This document shows positions 42,315-52,291 of a stretch of DNA of 64,000 nucleotides, in pieces. Origin of the DNA: Chitinophagales bacterium (lineage in GTDB: Bacteria; Bacteroidota; Bacteroidia; Chitinophagales; JADIYW01). The first letter of the stretch is position 1. Every line of letters starts with the position of its first letter. The position numbers were made by a program, and so were the translations under genes. The DNA lies in assembly GCA_023957235.1 (NCBI GenBank), contig JAMLHI010000003.1, positions 62,001 through 126,000 on the forward strand, given 5' to 3'. The notes under the pieces were generated by a model. That model had not been told where the DNA came from. It saw nothing but the letters and a program-made list of their open reading frames with translations, and made no database searches.

Positions 42315-44966
42315 ATGAAAAAATTATTAACGCTATTCTTTTTATTTCAAGTGATGATTTCATCCACTTATGCAACGCATAATCGTGCTGGAGAAATTAC
42401 ATATAAGCAAATATCTGGATTGACTTTTGAATTTACTATTACTACCTATACCAAGGCAAGTTCTGTAGATGCAGACAGGAGTGATTTGACTATTTTTTGG
42501 GGAGATGGCACTTCAAATTTGCTACCTAGGACAACAGAACAGCTCTTGTCAAATGATATCAAGCTCAATAGATATACTGGGACACATACATATAGTGGAC
42601 CTTTTACTTATGTGGTGTATATGATAGATCCCAATAGGATTGAAAGTATTCTAAATATATCTAATTCTGTCAATGTTCCTTTTTATATCGAAGACACATT
42701 AAAGATTTTAGATCCGTTGATTTACGGGTTTAATAACTCTCCAGTATTATTGAATCCTCCAATAGATTTTGGAAATGTCAATGAAATATTTGTGCACAAT
42801 CCAAATGCTTACGATCCTGACGGAGATAGTTTATCTTATCGTTTTATTGCTCCTAAACAAGGAGTAGGGATGAATGTTCCAGGATATGTTTCTCCTGATA
42901 AAATCAGCCCTGGACCTGATAATGTTATGACATTAAATCCATATACAGGTGAGTTGTTGTGGAAGACTCCTAAAAAACAAGGAATTTATAATGTAGCCAT
43001 ATTGATTACAGAATATCGAAATGGTCAAGTGATTGGTACTGTCACTCGGGATTTGCAAATTATAGTTCAAGCTGCTTTGAATAAGCCTCCACAAATTCAA
43101 GGCCCTCAACAAATCTGTGTAGTGGCTGGTGATACAATCAGACAATTATATACTGCATCTGATTCGAATATTCACCAAGTAATCAAACTAACATCCAATG
43201 GTGCTCCTTATGAGGTATTAACAAATAAAGCAGTTTTTAATACTACTGAACCCAAAAATCCCAATCAAGCTGAATTTTATTGGGCAACTAGTTGTAATCA
43301 TTTGAGAAATACCAATTATCAAATGGTTGTTAAAGCAGAAGATAATGCTGAAGTGCCTTTGGTAGATTTAAAAACAGTAGTTATTAAGGTTTTAGCACCT
43401 GCGCCAAAGATTACTTCAGGAGAATATTTTTCAACTGAAAATCAAGTGAAAATCACATGGGAATATAATTATCCTTGTGCAGCAAATGATAAGTTTATTG
43501 GATTTTCAATTTGGAGAAAAATGGGCTGTAGCTTTGAAGTAGATAGTTGTGGTATGGATTTGAGCTTATTGGGATATACTAAAATTGGAGAAACAACTGA
43601 AGGCGAGTGGATAGATACTCAACTGAAACGAGGTGTAAATTATAGCTATGTTGTAGTTGCAGAATTTGCTAGTAAAAGTCAGATAGGAATGTTGTATAAT
43701 AAATTTCAAGGTATCCCTTCGGAAGAAATGTGTGTTGAGCTCCCTAAAAATATTCCACTCTTTTATCATGTAGATGTGAAAGTAACGGATATAGTAAATG
43801 GACAAATATACATCGAGTGGTCTAAACCTCATTCAATGGCATTAGATACCCTTAAAAATCCTGGTCCTTATAAAATTAAATTATTGAGAGCTACAGATAA
43901 TGACCCCAATTTTCAACAAATTTTTGAAATGAATGCTTCTCAATATTCTGCATTGTGGGATACGGTATATACTGATATATTATTAAATACGGCTGTTCAT
44001 TTTTATAATTATAAGCTAGAATTTTATGTCAATGGTAATGACCTATTAGGAGAATCTCTTATTGCTTCATCAGTATTTTTGTCTATCAAGCCTTCTAATC
44101 AAACCTTGGAGTTGATTTGGACTTCCTCCGTTCCTTGGCAGAATGATGAATATTTTATTTACAAGAAGGATTTTCAGGGCAATTTTAATTTAGTTGATAG
44201 TACAGACCAAACTACTTATATAGATAACAATTTATCCAATGATAGTATTTATTGCTACAAAATAAAAAGTAAAGGTTCTTATCATATTGAAGGGCTCAAA
44301 AGTCCATTAATTAATTATTCTCAAATTGTATGTGCACAACCAAAAGATACAATGCCTCCTTGTGCTCCAATATTAGAAGTAGAGAATTATTGCACACATC
44401 AAAAATATTCCAAAGAAGAAGCTATCAACTATTTGAAATGGGTTTTTCCTAGAAATTGTTTGGACAGTAATGCCCTTAAATATTTAATTTATTTTAAAGA
44501 AAATATATCAGGAGATTATCAGCTTATTGATAGTGTTATTGGGGCGACTCATAAAGAATATAAACATTTTTTGGAATTGAGCCTTCGAGGATGTTATCAG
44601 ATACGAGCAGTAGATGAAGATGAAAATATAAGTCAAGGTTCTAATGAAATATGTGTATCTGACTGTCCTATCTATGAATTGCCCAATTCTTTTACTCCTA
44701 ATGGAGATGGTATAAATGATTTTTATACCCCAATTTTACCTTTCTCAGGAGTGAATAGAATCAATATGCATATTTATAATAAGATGGGTAATTTAGTATT
44801 TGAGACTACTTCTCCAGATATCCTATGGAATGGAACAGATTTTAAAAACGGTAAAGAATTACCTTCTGGAGTATATTACTATGTTTGTGAAGTTTATTTT
44901 CAAACGCTAGATGGAGAGTCAAAATTGGAGAAGCCACTCAGTGGATACATACATTTAATCAGATAA
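42315..44966 (+). CDS. T9SS type B secreted protein (gliding-motility-associated C-terminal domain)
   Basis: An 883-residue extracellular protein. The signal peptide is LLTLFFLFQVMISSTYA and the mature part starts THNRAGEITYKQ, a start common in this substrate family. Several Ig/FN3-like domains fill the middle, with a Cys-containing one near 385-480. The C-terminal 85 residues are the type B sorting domain: PNSFTPNGDGINDFYTPIL, IYNKMGNLVFET, WNGTDFKNGKELPSGVYYYV. It is exported by the T9SS and placed on the cell surface or released. The downstream ribE begins 9 bases later but is functionally unrelated. Confidence 0.88.
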   Translation: MKKLLTLFFLFQVMISSTYATHNRAGEITYKQISGLTFEFTITTYTKASSVDADRSDLTIFWGDGTSNLLPRTTEQLLSNDIKLNRYTGTHTYSGPFTYVVYMIDPNRIESILNISNSVNVPFYIEDTLKILDPLIYGFNNSPVLLNPPIDFGNVNEIFVHNPNAYDPDGDSLSYRFIAPKQGVGMNVPGYVSPDKISPGPDNVMTLNPYTGELLWKTPKKQGIYNVAILITEYRNGQVIGTVTRDLQIIVQAALNKPPQIQGPQQICVVAGDTIRQLYTASDSNIHQVIKLTSNGAPYEVLTNKAVFNTTEPKNPNQAEFYWATSCNHLRNTNYQMVVKAEDNAEVPLVDLKTVVIKVLAPAPKITSGEYFSTENQVKITWEYNYPCAANDKFIGFSIWRKMGCSFEVDSCGMDLSLLGYTKIGETTEGEWIDTQLKRGVNYSYVVVAEFASKSQIGMLYNKFQGIPSEEMCVELPKNIPLFYHVDVKVTDIVNGQIYIEWSKPHSMALDTLKNPGPYKIKLLRATDNDPNFQQIFEMNASQYSALWDTVYTDILLNTAVHFYNYKLEFYVNGNDLLGESLIASSVFLSIKPSNQTLELIWTSSVPWQNDEYFIYKKDFQGNFNLVDSTDQTTYIDNNLSNDSIYCYKIKSKGSYHIEGLKSPLINYSQIVCAQPKDTMPPCAPILEVENYCTHQKYSKEEAINYLKWVFPRNCLDSNALKYLIYFKENISGDYQLIDSVIGATHKEYKHFLELSLRGCYQIRAVDEDENISQGSNEICVSDCPIYELPNSFTPNGDGINDFYTPILPFSGVNRINMHIYNKMGNLVFETTSPDILWNGTDFKNGKELPSGVYYYVCEVYFQTLDGESKLEKPLSGYIHLIR

Positions 44967-44975
44967 AAATATCAC

Positions 44976-45569
44976 ATGTTTACAGGTATTATTGAGTCTA
45001 TAGGACGAGTAGTTGACAAACAATATCAGGGAGAAAATATACATTTTACTATTGAAAGTTCAGTTGCCAGTGAATTGAAAATTGACCAAAGTGTAGCACA
45101 TAACGGAGTCTGTCTTACTGTCGTAAAAATTGAAGGAAACACTTATGTTGTTACTGCAATAAAGGAAACATTAGATAAGACCAATTTGGACAATTTGGAG
45201 ATTGGCGATGCTGTTAATCTTGAGAGAGCGATGCTTGCAAGTGCCAGACTGGATGGCCATATTGTACAAGGTCATGTAGATACTACAGCCAAGCTGGATA
45301 AAATAATTGATAAAGAAGGAAGTTCTGAATTTTATTTTAAGATATCTAAAAACGCCGAATTTTCATTAGTTGATAAAGGTTCGGTGTGTATAGATGGCGT
45401 AAGTTTGACAGTAGTGAAGGCAAATAAAAGAAAATTTCATGTGGCTATCATACCATATACATTAGAGCATACTGTTTTTCATCTATATCAGGAAGGTCAA
45501 ATCGTTAATATTGAATTTGATATTATAGGAAAATATGTACAACGCTATTTCAAAGCGGCTATTGAGTGA
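44976..45569 (+). CDS. ribE: Riboflavin synthase, alpha subunit
   Basis: A 197-residue enzyme making riboflavin from two lumazine molecules. Its two lumazine-binding repeats begin with MFTGIIESIGRV and DGHIVQGHVDTTAKL; each has the SVAHNGVCLTV / GSVCIDGVSLTVV motif. It sits 9 bases after the T9SS substrate gene with no room for an FMN riboswitch. It is convergent with tatC. Confidence 0.96.
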   Translation: MFTGIIESIGRVVDKQYQGENIHFTIESSVASELKIDQSVAHNGVCLTVVKIEGNTYVVTAIKETLDKTNLDNLEIGDAVNLERAMLASARLDGHIVQGHVDTTAKLDKIIDKEGSSEFYFKISKNAEFSLVDKGSVCIDGVSLTVVKANKRKFHVAIIPYTLEHTVFHLYQEGQIVNIEFDIIGKYVQRYFKAAIE

Positions 45570-45592
45570 GGTTGATGACTGAAAGAATTTAA

Positions 45593-46423
45593 TCAATCAA
45601 AATCTTCTGCAAATTTGCGAGATACTCGTTTTGATATCAAAATACTTACTTCATAAAGTATTAATACAGGCGAAGAAATCAGTACCAAGCTAATCATATC
45701 TCCTTGAGGAGTGATAATGGCGATTACGAATAAAATAATAACAAAGGCAAATCTCCTACTTTTGGTCAGTAATTCAGGCCCTATCATGCCTATTTTACTT
45801 AAAAAATAGACAAACATAGGAAGTTCAAACATAATACCTGTAGGGATGACCATAGATATCACGTTGGCAATATAGTTGTCTATAGAAATAAAATTTTGAG
45901 CGATTTCTATAGCACTATAAGAATAAAAGAAATTGATAGAAAAGGGTGCGATTATAAAATATCCAAAACAGCATCCTAAAACGAATAAAACAGAACTAAA
46001 AAAGACTATTCCTTTTGTGGATTGAACTTCATTTTTGTATAGTGCAGGTTTGATAAATCTCCAAAACTCCCAAAACACAAAAGGAAAGGCAACTACAAAT
46101 CCAACAATAAAAGACATTTTAATATGCATCATAAATTGCCCCGCCAAATCTGTATTGATAAAATGATATTCCAAATTAGCAGAACACATATTTAAAAAAG
46201 GGACTCTCTCTGATATCCAGCAAAAAAAGATATTAGTAGGAAAATCAGGTCTTGTAGGCCCAAAAAGGATATAATCAAAAATTATTCTTTTATTCAGAAA
46301 GGCGACAACAGTGAAAATAAATATGACTATTACTGATCGGATAATATGCCACCTTAATTCTTCTAAATGGTCTAAAAATGACATTCCATTTTCAGAAGCA
46401 TCATCTAAAATATTTTCTTTCAT
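45593..46423 (-). CDS. tatC: Twin-arginine translocase subunit TatC
   Basis: A 276-residue inner-membrane protein with six predicted helices that recognises twin-arginine signal peptides. The start ENGMSFLDHLEELRWHIIRS is the TatC signature, and FVFWEFWRFIKPALYKNE near 125 is also conserved. No tatA/B gene is adjacent. Its -7 promoter element is 6 bases from the ATG. Confidence 0.95.
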   Translation of the reverse strand: MKENILDDASENGMSFLDHLEELRWHIIRSVIVIFIFTVVAFLNKRIIFDYILFGPTRPDFPTNIFFCWISERVPFLNMCSANLEYHFINTDLAGQFMMHIKMSFIVGFVVAFPFVFWEFWRFIKPALYKNEVQSTKGIVFFSSVLFVLGCCFGYFIIAPFSINFFYSYSAIEIAQNFISIDNYIANVISMVIPTGIMFELPMFVYFLSKIGMIGPELLTKSRRFAFVIILFVIAIITPQGDMISLVLISSPVLILYEVSILISKRVSRKFAEDFD

Positions 46424-46429
46424 AAGCTA

Positions 46430-46437
46430 CAAAGATA
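46430..46437 (-). promoter_or_regulatory. tatC promoter -7 element (TATCTTTG on the minus strand)
   Basis: CAAAGATA on the plus strand; an exact TAnnTTTG match ending 6 bases before the tatC ATG. Confidence 0.55.
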
Positions 46438-46492
46438 GGTCATGAAAATTATTTTTTCAAAAGCCAATTGCTATTCTTAAATTTAGGTGCTT

Positions 46493-47845
46493 ATGTCAAA
46501 ATTGAAATCTATTTTTGTCTGTCAGGAATGTGGTACTACTTCTCCAAAATGGATGGGGAAATGTTCTTCTTGTGATGCATGGAATACTTTAGTGGAGGAG
46601 TTTGTATCTCCTGTTTCGAAAAATATCAGTTCGGTCCCCATTAATAAAACATCTGCTATCCTTTTAAAAGATATTTCTGCATCTGAACAAGTGCGTTTAA
46701 AAACTACTGATAATGAATTTAACAGAGTACTAGGGGGAGGTATTGTAAAAAGTTCACTGATTTTAATAGGCGGAGAACCTGGTATTGGTAAATCTACTTT
46801 ATTACTGCAGGTTGCTATGCAGTCCTATGGGTTGAAAGTGCTTTACGTTTCTGGCGAAGAGAGCGAACAACAGATTAAGATGCGTGCAGAACGATTAAGC
46901 GTTCAGACTTCAGAAGTATATTTATTTACAGAAACAAATGTTGAACAAGTATTGCATCAAGCTAGAAATATCCAACCAGATTTGATGATCATTGACTCTA
47001 TTCAGACCTTGCAAATTGATGGAATAGAATCTGCTGCAGGTAGTGTCTCCCAAGTGAGAGAAGCAACGTATTCACTTCAAAATTTTGCCAAGAAGAATGG
47101 TCCAGCTATTATTATAGTCAGCCATATCACTAAAGAAGGAGTAATTGCTGGGCCTAAATTGCTAGAACACATGGTGGATACTGTCCTACAATTTGAAGGT
47201 GACAGACATTACAATTATCGTATGTTGAGGACAATAAAAAATCGTTTTGGTTCTACTTCTGAATTAGGGATTTATGAAATGTTAGGTTCAGGATTGAGGG
47301 CTGTGGACAATCCAAGTGAATTGTTAGTGACTATAAGAGATGAACCTGCTAGTGGCGTTGCTATCGCTGCTACTATGGAAGGAATGCGTGTATTGATGGT
47401 GGAGGTTCAAGCATTGGTTTCGGGGGCGGTATATGGCACTCCTCAACGGTCTTCAACAGGCTATGATTTGAGGAGATTACACATGATATTGGCTGTTTTG
47501 GACAAAAGATGTGGATTTAGATTTGGGTCAAAAGATGTTTTTCTCAATATTACTGGAGGTATGAAAGTAGATGATCCATCGACAGATTTGGCAGTAATAG
47601 CAGCCTTGTTATCCTCTTATGAAGATATTCCATTGAAAGAAAATATCTGTTTTGCTGCTGAAATTGGTTTGTCTGGAGAGATAAGACCTGTCAATAAGGT
47701 AGAGCAGAGAATTGCTGAAGCAGAAAAATTGGGATATCAGCAAATCTATATTTCCAAATTTCATTCAAAGGGTTTACCTAAAACCCAGCAACTTAATATT
47801 GTGTCGGTGTCAAAAGTGGAGAATCTCTTTCAAAAACTTTTCTAA
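46493..47845 (+). CDS. radA: DNA repair protein RadA (Sms)
   Basis: A 450-residue RecA-like helicase that drives branch migration. The zinc finger is Cys10, 13, 24, 27. The Walker A is GGEPGIGKST (Lys100), the RadA motif KNRFGSTSELG lies near 246, and a Lon-like C-terminal domain is present. ATG 46493 is chosen; the GTG two codons earlier is an alternative. Its stop overlaps the comF start (TAATG). Confidence 0.95.
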   Translation: MSKLKSIFVCQECGTTSPKWMGKCSSCDAWNTLVEEFVSPVSKNISSVPINKTSAILLKDISASEQVRLKTTDNEFNRVLGGGIVKSSLILIGGEPGIGKSTLLLQVAMQSYGLKVLYVSGEESEQQIKMRAERLSVQTSEVYLFTETNVEQVLHQARNIQPDLMIIDSIQTLQIDGIESAAGSVSQVREATYSLQNFAKKNGPAIIIVSHITKEGVIAGPKLLEHMVDTVLQFEGDRHYNYRMLRTIKNRFGSTSELGIYEMLGSGLRAVDNPSELLVTIRDEPASGVAIAATMEGMRVLMVEVQALVSGAVYGTPQRSSTGYDLRRLHMILAVLDKRCGFRFGSKDVFLNITGGMKVDDPSTDLAVIAALLSSYEDIPLKENICFAAEIGLSGEIRPVNKVEQRIAEAEKLGYQQIYISKFHSKGLPKTQQLNIVSVSKVENLFQKLF

Positions 47846-48552
47846 TGAGAGTACTTAAGGATGCATTAAATGGAGTGAAAGGATTTGTTTTTCCCAATCA
47901 ATGTATTGGCTGTGGGCAGCGTCTTTTTCAATATGAAAAAAATCTTTGCCGATTATGTTGGGCATATCTTCCTTTGATAGATAATCAGTCAGGAGGAGCT
48001 GATTTGCTGTTGGATAGACTTGGAGGGCGAGTAGATTTGTTTCAGGGCTATGCATTTATGAAATTTTATAAAGGTAGCCTATCACAGAAAATATTATATA
48101 AAATCAAGTATAATAGAGGACAAGCATTAGCAAGAGAGATGGGAGAAAAATTTGGAGAGCATCTTCAGCGTTATTTCAAAATAACCGATAATATGATATT
48201 AGCTCCTGTACCATTACATCCTATGAAAAGGCAGATGAGAGGATTTAATCAAAGTGAAGAAATCGCCATTGGGATTAGTAAATCTTTGAATATTCCTATT
48301 GATAATCAAGTGTTGGAGCGAGTGCAATTTCATATTTCACAGACTCAGAAGCGCAAAGATGCCAGGTGGGATGAAATAAAAAATGATTTTAGCTCAAATT
48401 TTGAAAAAGTACAAGATAGAGATATTATATTGGTGGATGATGTCTGTACAAGTGGAGCAACTATCGAAGCTTGTGCAAATAGTCTAAAAATGAATCAAGT
48501 CAAATCTATTAGTTTATTAACATTAGCAATAGCAGGAGAGAAATATCAATGA
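47845..48552 (+). CDS. comF: ComF-family phosphoribosyltransferase-like protein
   Basis: A 235-residue protein. A double zinc-finger-like N-terminus (CIGCGQ ... CRLCW) is followed by a phosphoribosyltransferase domain with APVPLHPMKRQMRGFNQSEEIA near 127 and the PRPP loop DIILVDDVCTSGATIEAC near 192. ComF/GntX proteins are linked to DNA uptake or to utilisation of DNA. The gene overlaps radA upstream by one base and the next gene by 4 bases, so the three form an operon. Confidence 0.9.
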   Translation: MRVLKDALNGVKGFVFPNQCIGCGQRLFQYEKNLCRLCWAYLPLIDNQSGGADLLLDRLGGRVDLFQGYAFMKFYKGSLSQKILYKIKYNRGQALAREMGEKFGEHLQRYFKITDNMILAPVPLHPMKRQMRGFNQSEEIAIGISKSLNIPIDNQVLERVQFHISQTQKRKDARWDEIKNDFSSNFEKVQDRDIILVDDVCTSGATIEACANSLKMNQVKSISLLTLAIAGEKYQ

Positions 48553-49985
48553 AAAAGAATTGGAGATTATCATATTGGATAGCAACAGTATTATTAATGG
48601 TGATTAGTTTGTCATCATGCAAAAAGGATAAAATTATCAGTAGTGATCAGGTGAAATTGGAGTTTATGACTGATACTTTAACTTTTGATACAGTATTTGT
48701 TTCATTGGGTTCGACAACAAAATATTTTACTGTTACCAATCCCAATAAAGAAGATTTAGTTATCGCTAAGGTTTATTTGGAAGAAGAAGCAGGCAAGTCT
48801 TTCCGTATAAGTATTGATGGAGATACTACGAATATTGCTGAAAATGTAATTATTCCAGGTAAAGACAGTATATATATATTTGTAGAAGTCACTGTTGACC
48901 CCAATGCAGACACCCTTCCATTCATTATTACGGACAAGGTTGTCTTCGAGTCCAATGGTTCGAAGCAACAAGTAATTTTACAAGCTTATGGTCAGAATGC
49001 ACATTTCTTTTATGGAGAATCTATTGAAACACAAACATGGGTGAATGATTTGCCTTATGTTATTTTAAATTCGCTAGAGGTCGCCAAGGGGCATACTTTG
49101 ACAATTCATGAAGGGGTGAATGTCTATTTTGGGGGAAATTCTGCAATGTATGTAAATGGGACTCTAAATGTGCAAGGTGGAGTTGATAGTGCTGATTGGG
49201 TAACATTCAGAGGTTATAGATTAGATAGGCAGGTAACTGGTGTTGCTTATGATGAGTTGCCAGGGCAATGGACAGGGGTGTTTTTAATGAGAGAAAGTGG
49301 AGAGCATAAGATTAATAATTTCAGAATGAGAGGAAGCCAATTTGGATTAAATGTTGGAAATACCACTTTGGAAGGGTTGAATACAGTAGCAATTGAAAAT
49401 GCTCCACTTTTGAAGATTTCTAATAGTGAAATTTACAACTCGTCTTCTTATGGGTTATTTGGATTTTTGGGAAAAATTGAAGCTACTAATGTATTAATTC
49501 ATGACGTAGGCAAAAATGCATTTGCTGCTACTTTAGGTGGAGAATATTCTTTGACTCATTGTACTTTTTATTTAAGGTCATCCAATTATTTTGACCATAA
49601 AGAGCCTACAGTGTATGCCTCAGATTATCATGTTTATAATACACAAAAACCTGCACTTCTGGCAAAATTAAAATTCAATGCGGTCAATACTATCATTGAC
49701 GGTTCAGCTGAAGAAGAAATAGTCTTTGATATTTCAAAAGGAGGATTGTTTGAAGCTAGGATAGAAAATTCTTCAATTAGAACCAAAAGCGGGTTGCCTA
49801 TTAATGTGTTGAGTTTCAATAATTTAATTAATGAGAATATTGATTTAAAAAATGTAAGTAAATCTGATTTTCATCTAAATGAAGGCTCAATTTTAATAGA
49901 TAAAGGCAAAAATGTAGGGGTGCTTTTTGATATTGAAGGAAAAGCTAGAGGAGAAAAGCCAGATATTGGAGCATATGAATATTAA
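48549..49985 (+). CDS. Surface lipoprotein with beta-helix-like repeats
   Basis: A 478-residue lipoprotein (signal IATVLLMVISLSSC, Cys24, then KKDK). The first 150 residues contain a beta-sandwich (TVFVSLGSTTKYFTVTNPNKEDL), and the rest reads like a right-handed parallel beta-helix (LEVAKGHTLTIHEGVNVYFG, NVGNTTLEGLNTVAIEN). It ends in KARGEKPDIGAYEY, the closing motif of choice-of-anchor Q-type proteins. It starts within comF (ATGA overlap). Its role is unknown, probably at the cell surface. Confidence 0.8.
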   Translation: MKKNWRLSYWIATVLLMVISLSSCKKDKIISSDQVKLEFMTDTLTFDTVFVSLGSTTKYFTVTNPNKEDLVIAKVYLEEEAGKSFRISIDGDTTNIAENVIIPGKDSIYIFVEVTVDPNADTLPFIITDKVVFESNGSKQQVILQAYGQNAHFFYGESIETQTWVNDLPYVILNSLEVAKGHTLTIHEGVNVYFGGNSAMYVNGTLNVQGGVDSADWVTFRGYRLDRQVTGVAYDELPGQWTGVFLMRESGEHKINNFRMRGSQFGLNVGNTTLEGLNTVAIENAPLLKISNSEIYNSSSYGLFGFLGKIEATNVLIHDVGKNAFAATLGGEYSLTHCTFYLRSSNYFDHKEPTVYASDYHVYNTQKPALLAKLKFNAVNTIIDGSAEEEIVFDISKGGLFEARIENSSIRTKSGLPINVLSFNNLINENIDLKNVSKSDFHLNEGSILIDKGKNVGVLFDIEGKARGEKPDIGAYEY

Positions 49986-50010
49986 TTTTTAAAATTGTAA
50001 AAAGAGCACC

Positions 50011-52269
50011 TTGAAAAGGCGATTGGTTAATTTAGTTTACTCATTTCCGATACAATTATTTTTGCTGCATCTTAAAAAGCATCCAGTGTTGATGTTGTTT
50101 TGGATACTTCTGATTGCTGTTTCTTCTAATTCATTTGCACTAAATTATGGTGGTCCTTATCTGTTTTTGAATCCTGAATACCTTGGTAAAGTTTCAGTAT
50201 GGAGTTATATGATACTAGGCTTTGCTATTGGCGGATTTATTATGACATGGAATACTTGTTTCTATATGCTCAATAGCTTTAGATTCAAGTTTTTAGTTTC
50301 ACTTGCTCGTCCATTTGTCAACTTCTGTTTTAATAATTTTATCATTCCTCTCATTTTTAATATTATATATATTCAGGCATTATTTAGGTTTCATCACGAA
50401 CAAGAGACATCCCTAAGAACAATGCTTTCTTATATAGGTAGCATGTTGGTGGGTCAATGGGTGATGGTTATTTTTGTAGTCATTTATTTTACTCTTTTTA
50501 ATAAGAATGTAGAAAAATTCATTCTTAGCCTAACAGAAAAAGCCAAAGAAAATTTGGAAGCTAGTCGTATTTTATTAAATAAATTAGATCCAGATAGGCC
50601 TATTTTAGACCAATCTCAATGGCCAGTTGAAACATATCTTTTTGGTTTTTTTAGAGTGCGATATATTAGAAATGTTGATTTCTATGATATGTCTTTAGTA
50701 AAAAGAGTTTTGAGACAACATCATTTGAACACATTACTTATTATAGTTGTCTGTATTACTATCATATTAGCCTATGGTGTTTTATTAGATAATGCATTAT
50801 TCAGAATTCCAGCTGGTGCAGCAGTGATGCTAGTGATGTCTGTGACTACTGCCATAGCTTGTGTCATCAGCTATTGGAGTGGAGGCTGGAGAATTATCGC
50901 ATTTTCATTGATATTGTTATTCCTCAATGTGATTTCAGGATACGATTTGATAGTATATAAACATCACTTAAACGGACTGGACTATCGTGCTGAAAGGAAG
51001 GAATATAGCAATTGGTCAGTTGCTCAGAATATCAATAAAGATTCATTAAGTAGAGATATTAGTTCAACGATTAATATGTTGGATAAATGGAATTACAGAA
51101 TTGTAAAAGCGGAGAGCCGCCATAAGCCTTATATGGTTTTTTTGCAATCATCTGGTGGTGGATCTAAGGCTGCTTATTGGGGAATGCATGTATTGCAACA
51201 ATTAGAAAAAGCCAGTGCTGGCAAGTTGATGGAACATACTGTTTTAATGACAGGTGCTTCAGGAGGAATGATAGGGAGTGGTTATTTTAGACATCTATAT
51301 TATTTACAGAAAAAAGGTAGTCCTATTAATCCATTGGATAGCATCTATAAAGAGGATATTGGTAAAGATATTCTCAATGCAATTTTTTCTGCTTTTGCTG
51401 CCAATGATTTAATTTTTCCATTACAATCTTTTAAACAGTATGGACAATATTACAGAAAAGATAGAGCCTATTGGTTTGATAGGCAGTTGGTTGAAAATAC
51501 TAACGGGTTACTCGGTGGAAAATTAATGGCTTATAGAGAGGCGGAAAAAACAAGCCTAGTTCCAATGATGGTATTTTCTCCCACAATTATTAATGATCAG
51601 AGAGCTTTATTAATTAGTGCAAGTTCAGTATCATACTTGTGTCTTCCTTATATTGGCTACAATCAGGGCTATCTGAATTATTTGATTCCAGATGGAGTAG
51701 AATATATGACATTTTTCAAAGGAATGGGTGCTGAGAATATTGATCTAGTAACTGCAATGAGATTAAATGCCACTTACCCATATATTTTACCAGCAGCATA
51801 TTTGCCGACACAACCAGAAATGAAAATCATGGATGCGGGATTGAAGGATAATCATGGGTTTGGTGTAACTACTAGATTCATTAATGTATTTAGAAGGTGG
51901 ATAGAACAATATACATCAGGGGTAATCATTGTACAGATACGTTCAGATATCAAGCTTAAAAAAATGGATGATATCAAGGAAAAGAGTACTTTGTTTAATG
52001 AAGTATTTTTGCCTTTTGGAAGTATTTATTCCAATTTTATTTCTCAACAGGATTATAGTAATGACTTAATGGTTGCCGAACTAGCTAATAGTATGAAAGT
52101 GCCTATCCATGTTCTTCCTTTCATTTATACTCCAGCAGATGAAAATAAGGAAGCATCAATGAGTTATCATTTGACTGCTAAAGAAAAGCAAGATATTAAT
52201 AATGCATATTATACTGAGTCTAATCAGAATATGTTGAAAAGATTACTGAAGCTTCTTCAAGTGAAGTAA
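50011..52269 (+). CDS. Membrane-embedded patatin-like phospholipase
   Basis: A 752-residue protein. Six or so membrane helices occupy about residues 25-310 (for example VLMLFWILLIAVSSNSFAL, MILGFAIGGFIMTW, LLIIVVCITIILAYG). A patatin domain follows: oxyanion loop SSGGGSKAAYWG near 378, nucleophile elbow TGASGGMIGSGYFR near 412, and the dyad Asp in MDAGLKDNHGF near 608. It predicts a lipid acyl hydrolase acting at the inner membrane. The start is TTG at 50011, 25 bases after the previous gene; ATG 50092 is an alternative but would cut the first helix. Confidence 0.8.
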   Translation: MKRRLVNLVYSFPIQLFLLHLKKHPVLMLFWILLIAVSSNSFALNYGGPYLFLNPEYLGKVSVWSYMILGFAIGGFIMTWNTCFYMLNSFRFKFLVSLARPFVNFCFNNFIIPLIFNIIYIQALFRFHHEQETSLRTMLSYIGSMLVGQWVMVIFVVIYFTLFNKNVEKFILSLTEKAKENLEASRILLNKLDPDRPILDQSQWPVETYLFGFFRVRYIRNVDFYDMSLVKRVLRQHHLNTLLIIVVCITIILAYGVLLDNALFRIPAGAAVMLVMSVTTAIACVISYWSGGWRIIAFSLILLFLNVISGYDLIVYKHHLNGLDYRAERKEYSNWSVAQNINKDSLSRDISSTINMLDKWNYRIVKAESRHKPYMVFLQSSGGGSKAAYWGMHVLQQLEKASAGKLMEHTVLMTGASGGMIGSGYFRHLYYLQKKGSPINPLDSIYKEDIGKDILNAIFSAFAANDLIFPLQSFKQYGQYYRKDRAYWFDRQLVENTNGLLGGKLMAYREAEKTSLVPMMVFSPTIINDQRALLISASSVSYLCLPYIGYNQGYLNYLIPDGVEYMTFFKGMGAENIDLVTAMRLNATYPYILPAAYLPTQPEMKIMDAGLKDNHGFGVTTRFINVFRRWIEQYTSGVIIVQIRSDIKLKKMDDIKEKSTLFNEVFLPFGSIYSNFISQQDYSNDLMVAELANSMKVPIHVLPFIYTPADENKEASMSYHLTAKEKQDINNAYYTESNQNMLKRLLKLLQVK

Positions 52270-52291
52270 AATTTCTTATCAATAAAGTCAC

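Noticed and set aside
44967..44975. FMN riboswitch before ribE
   Set aside because: Only 9 bases separate ribE from the preceding stop codon.
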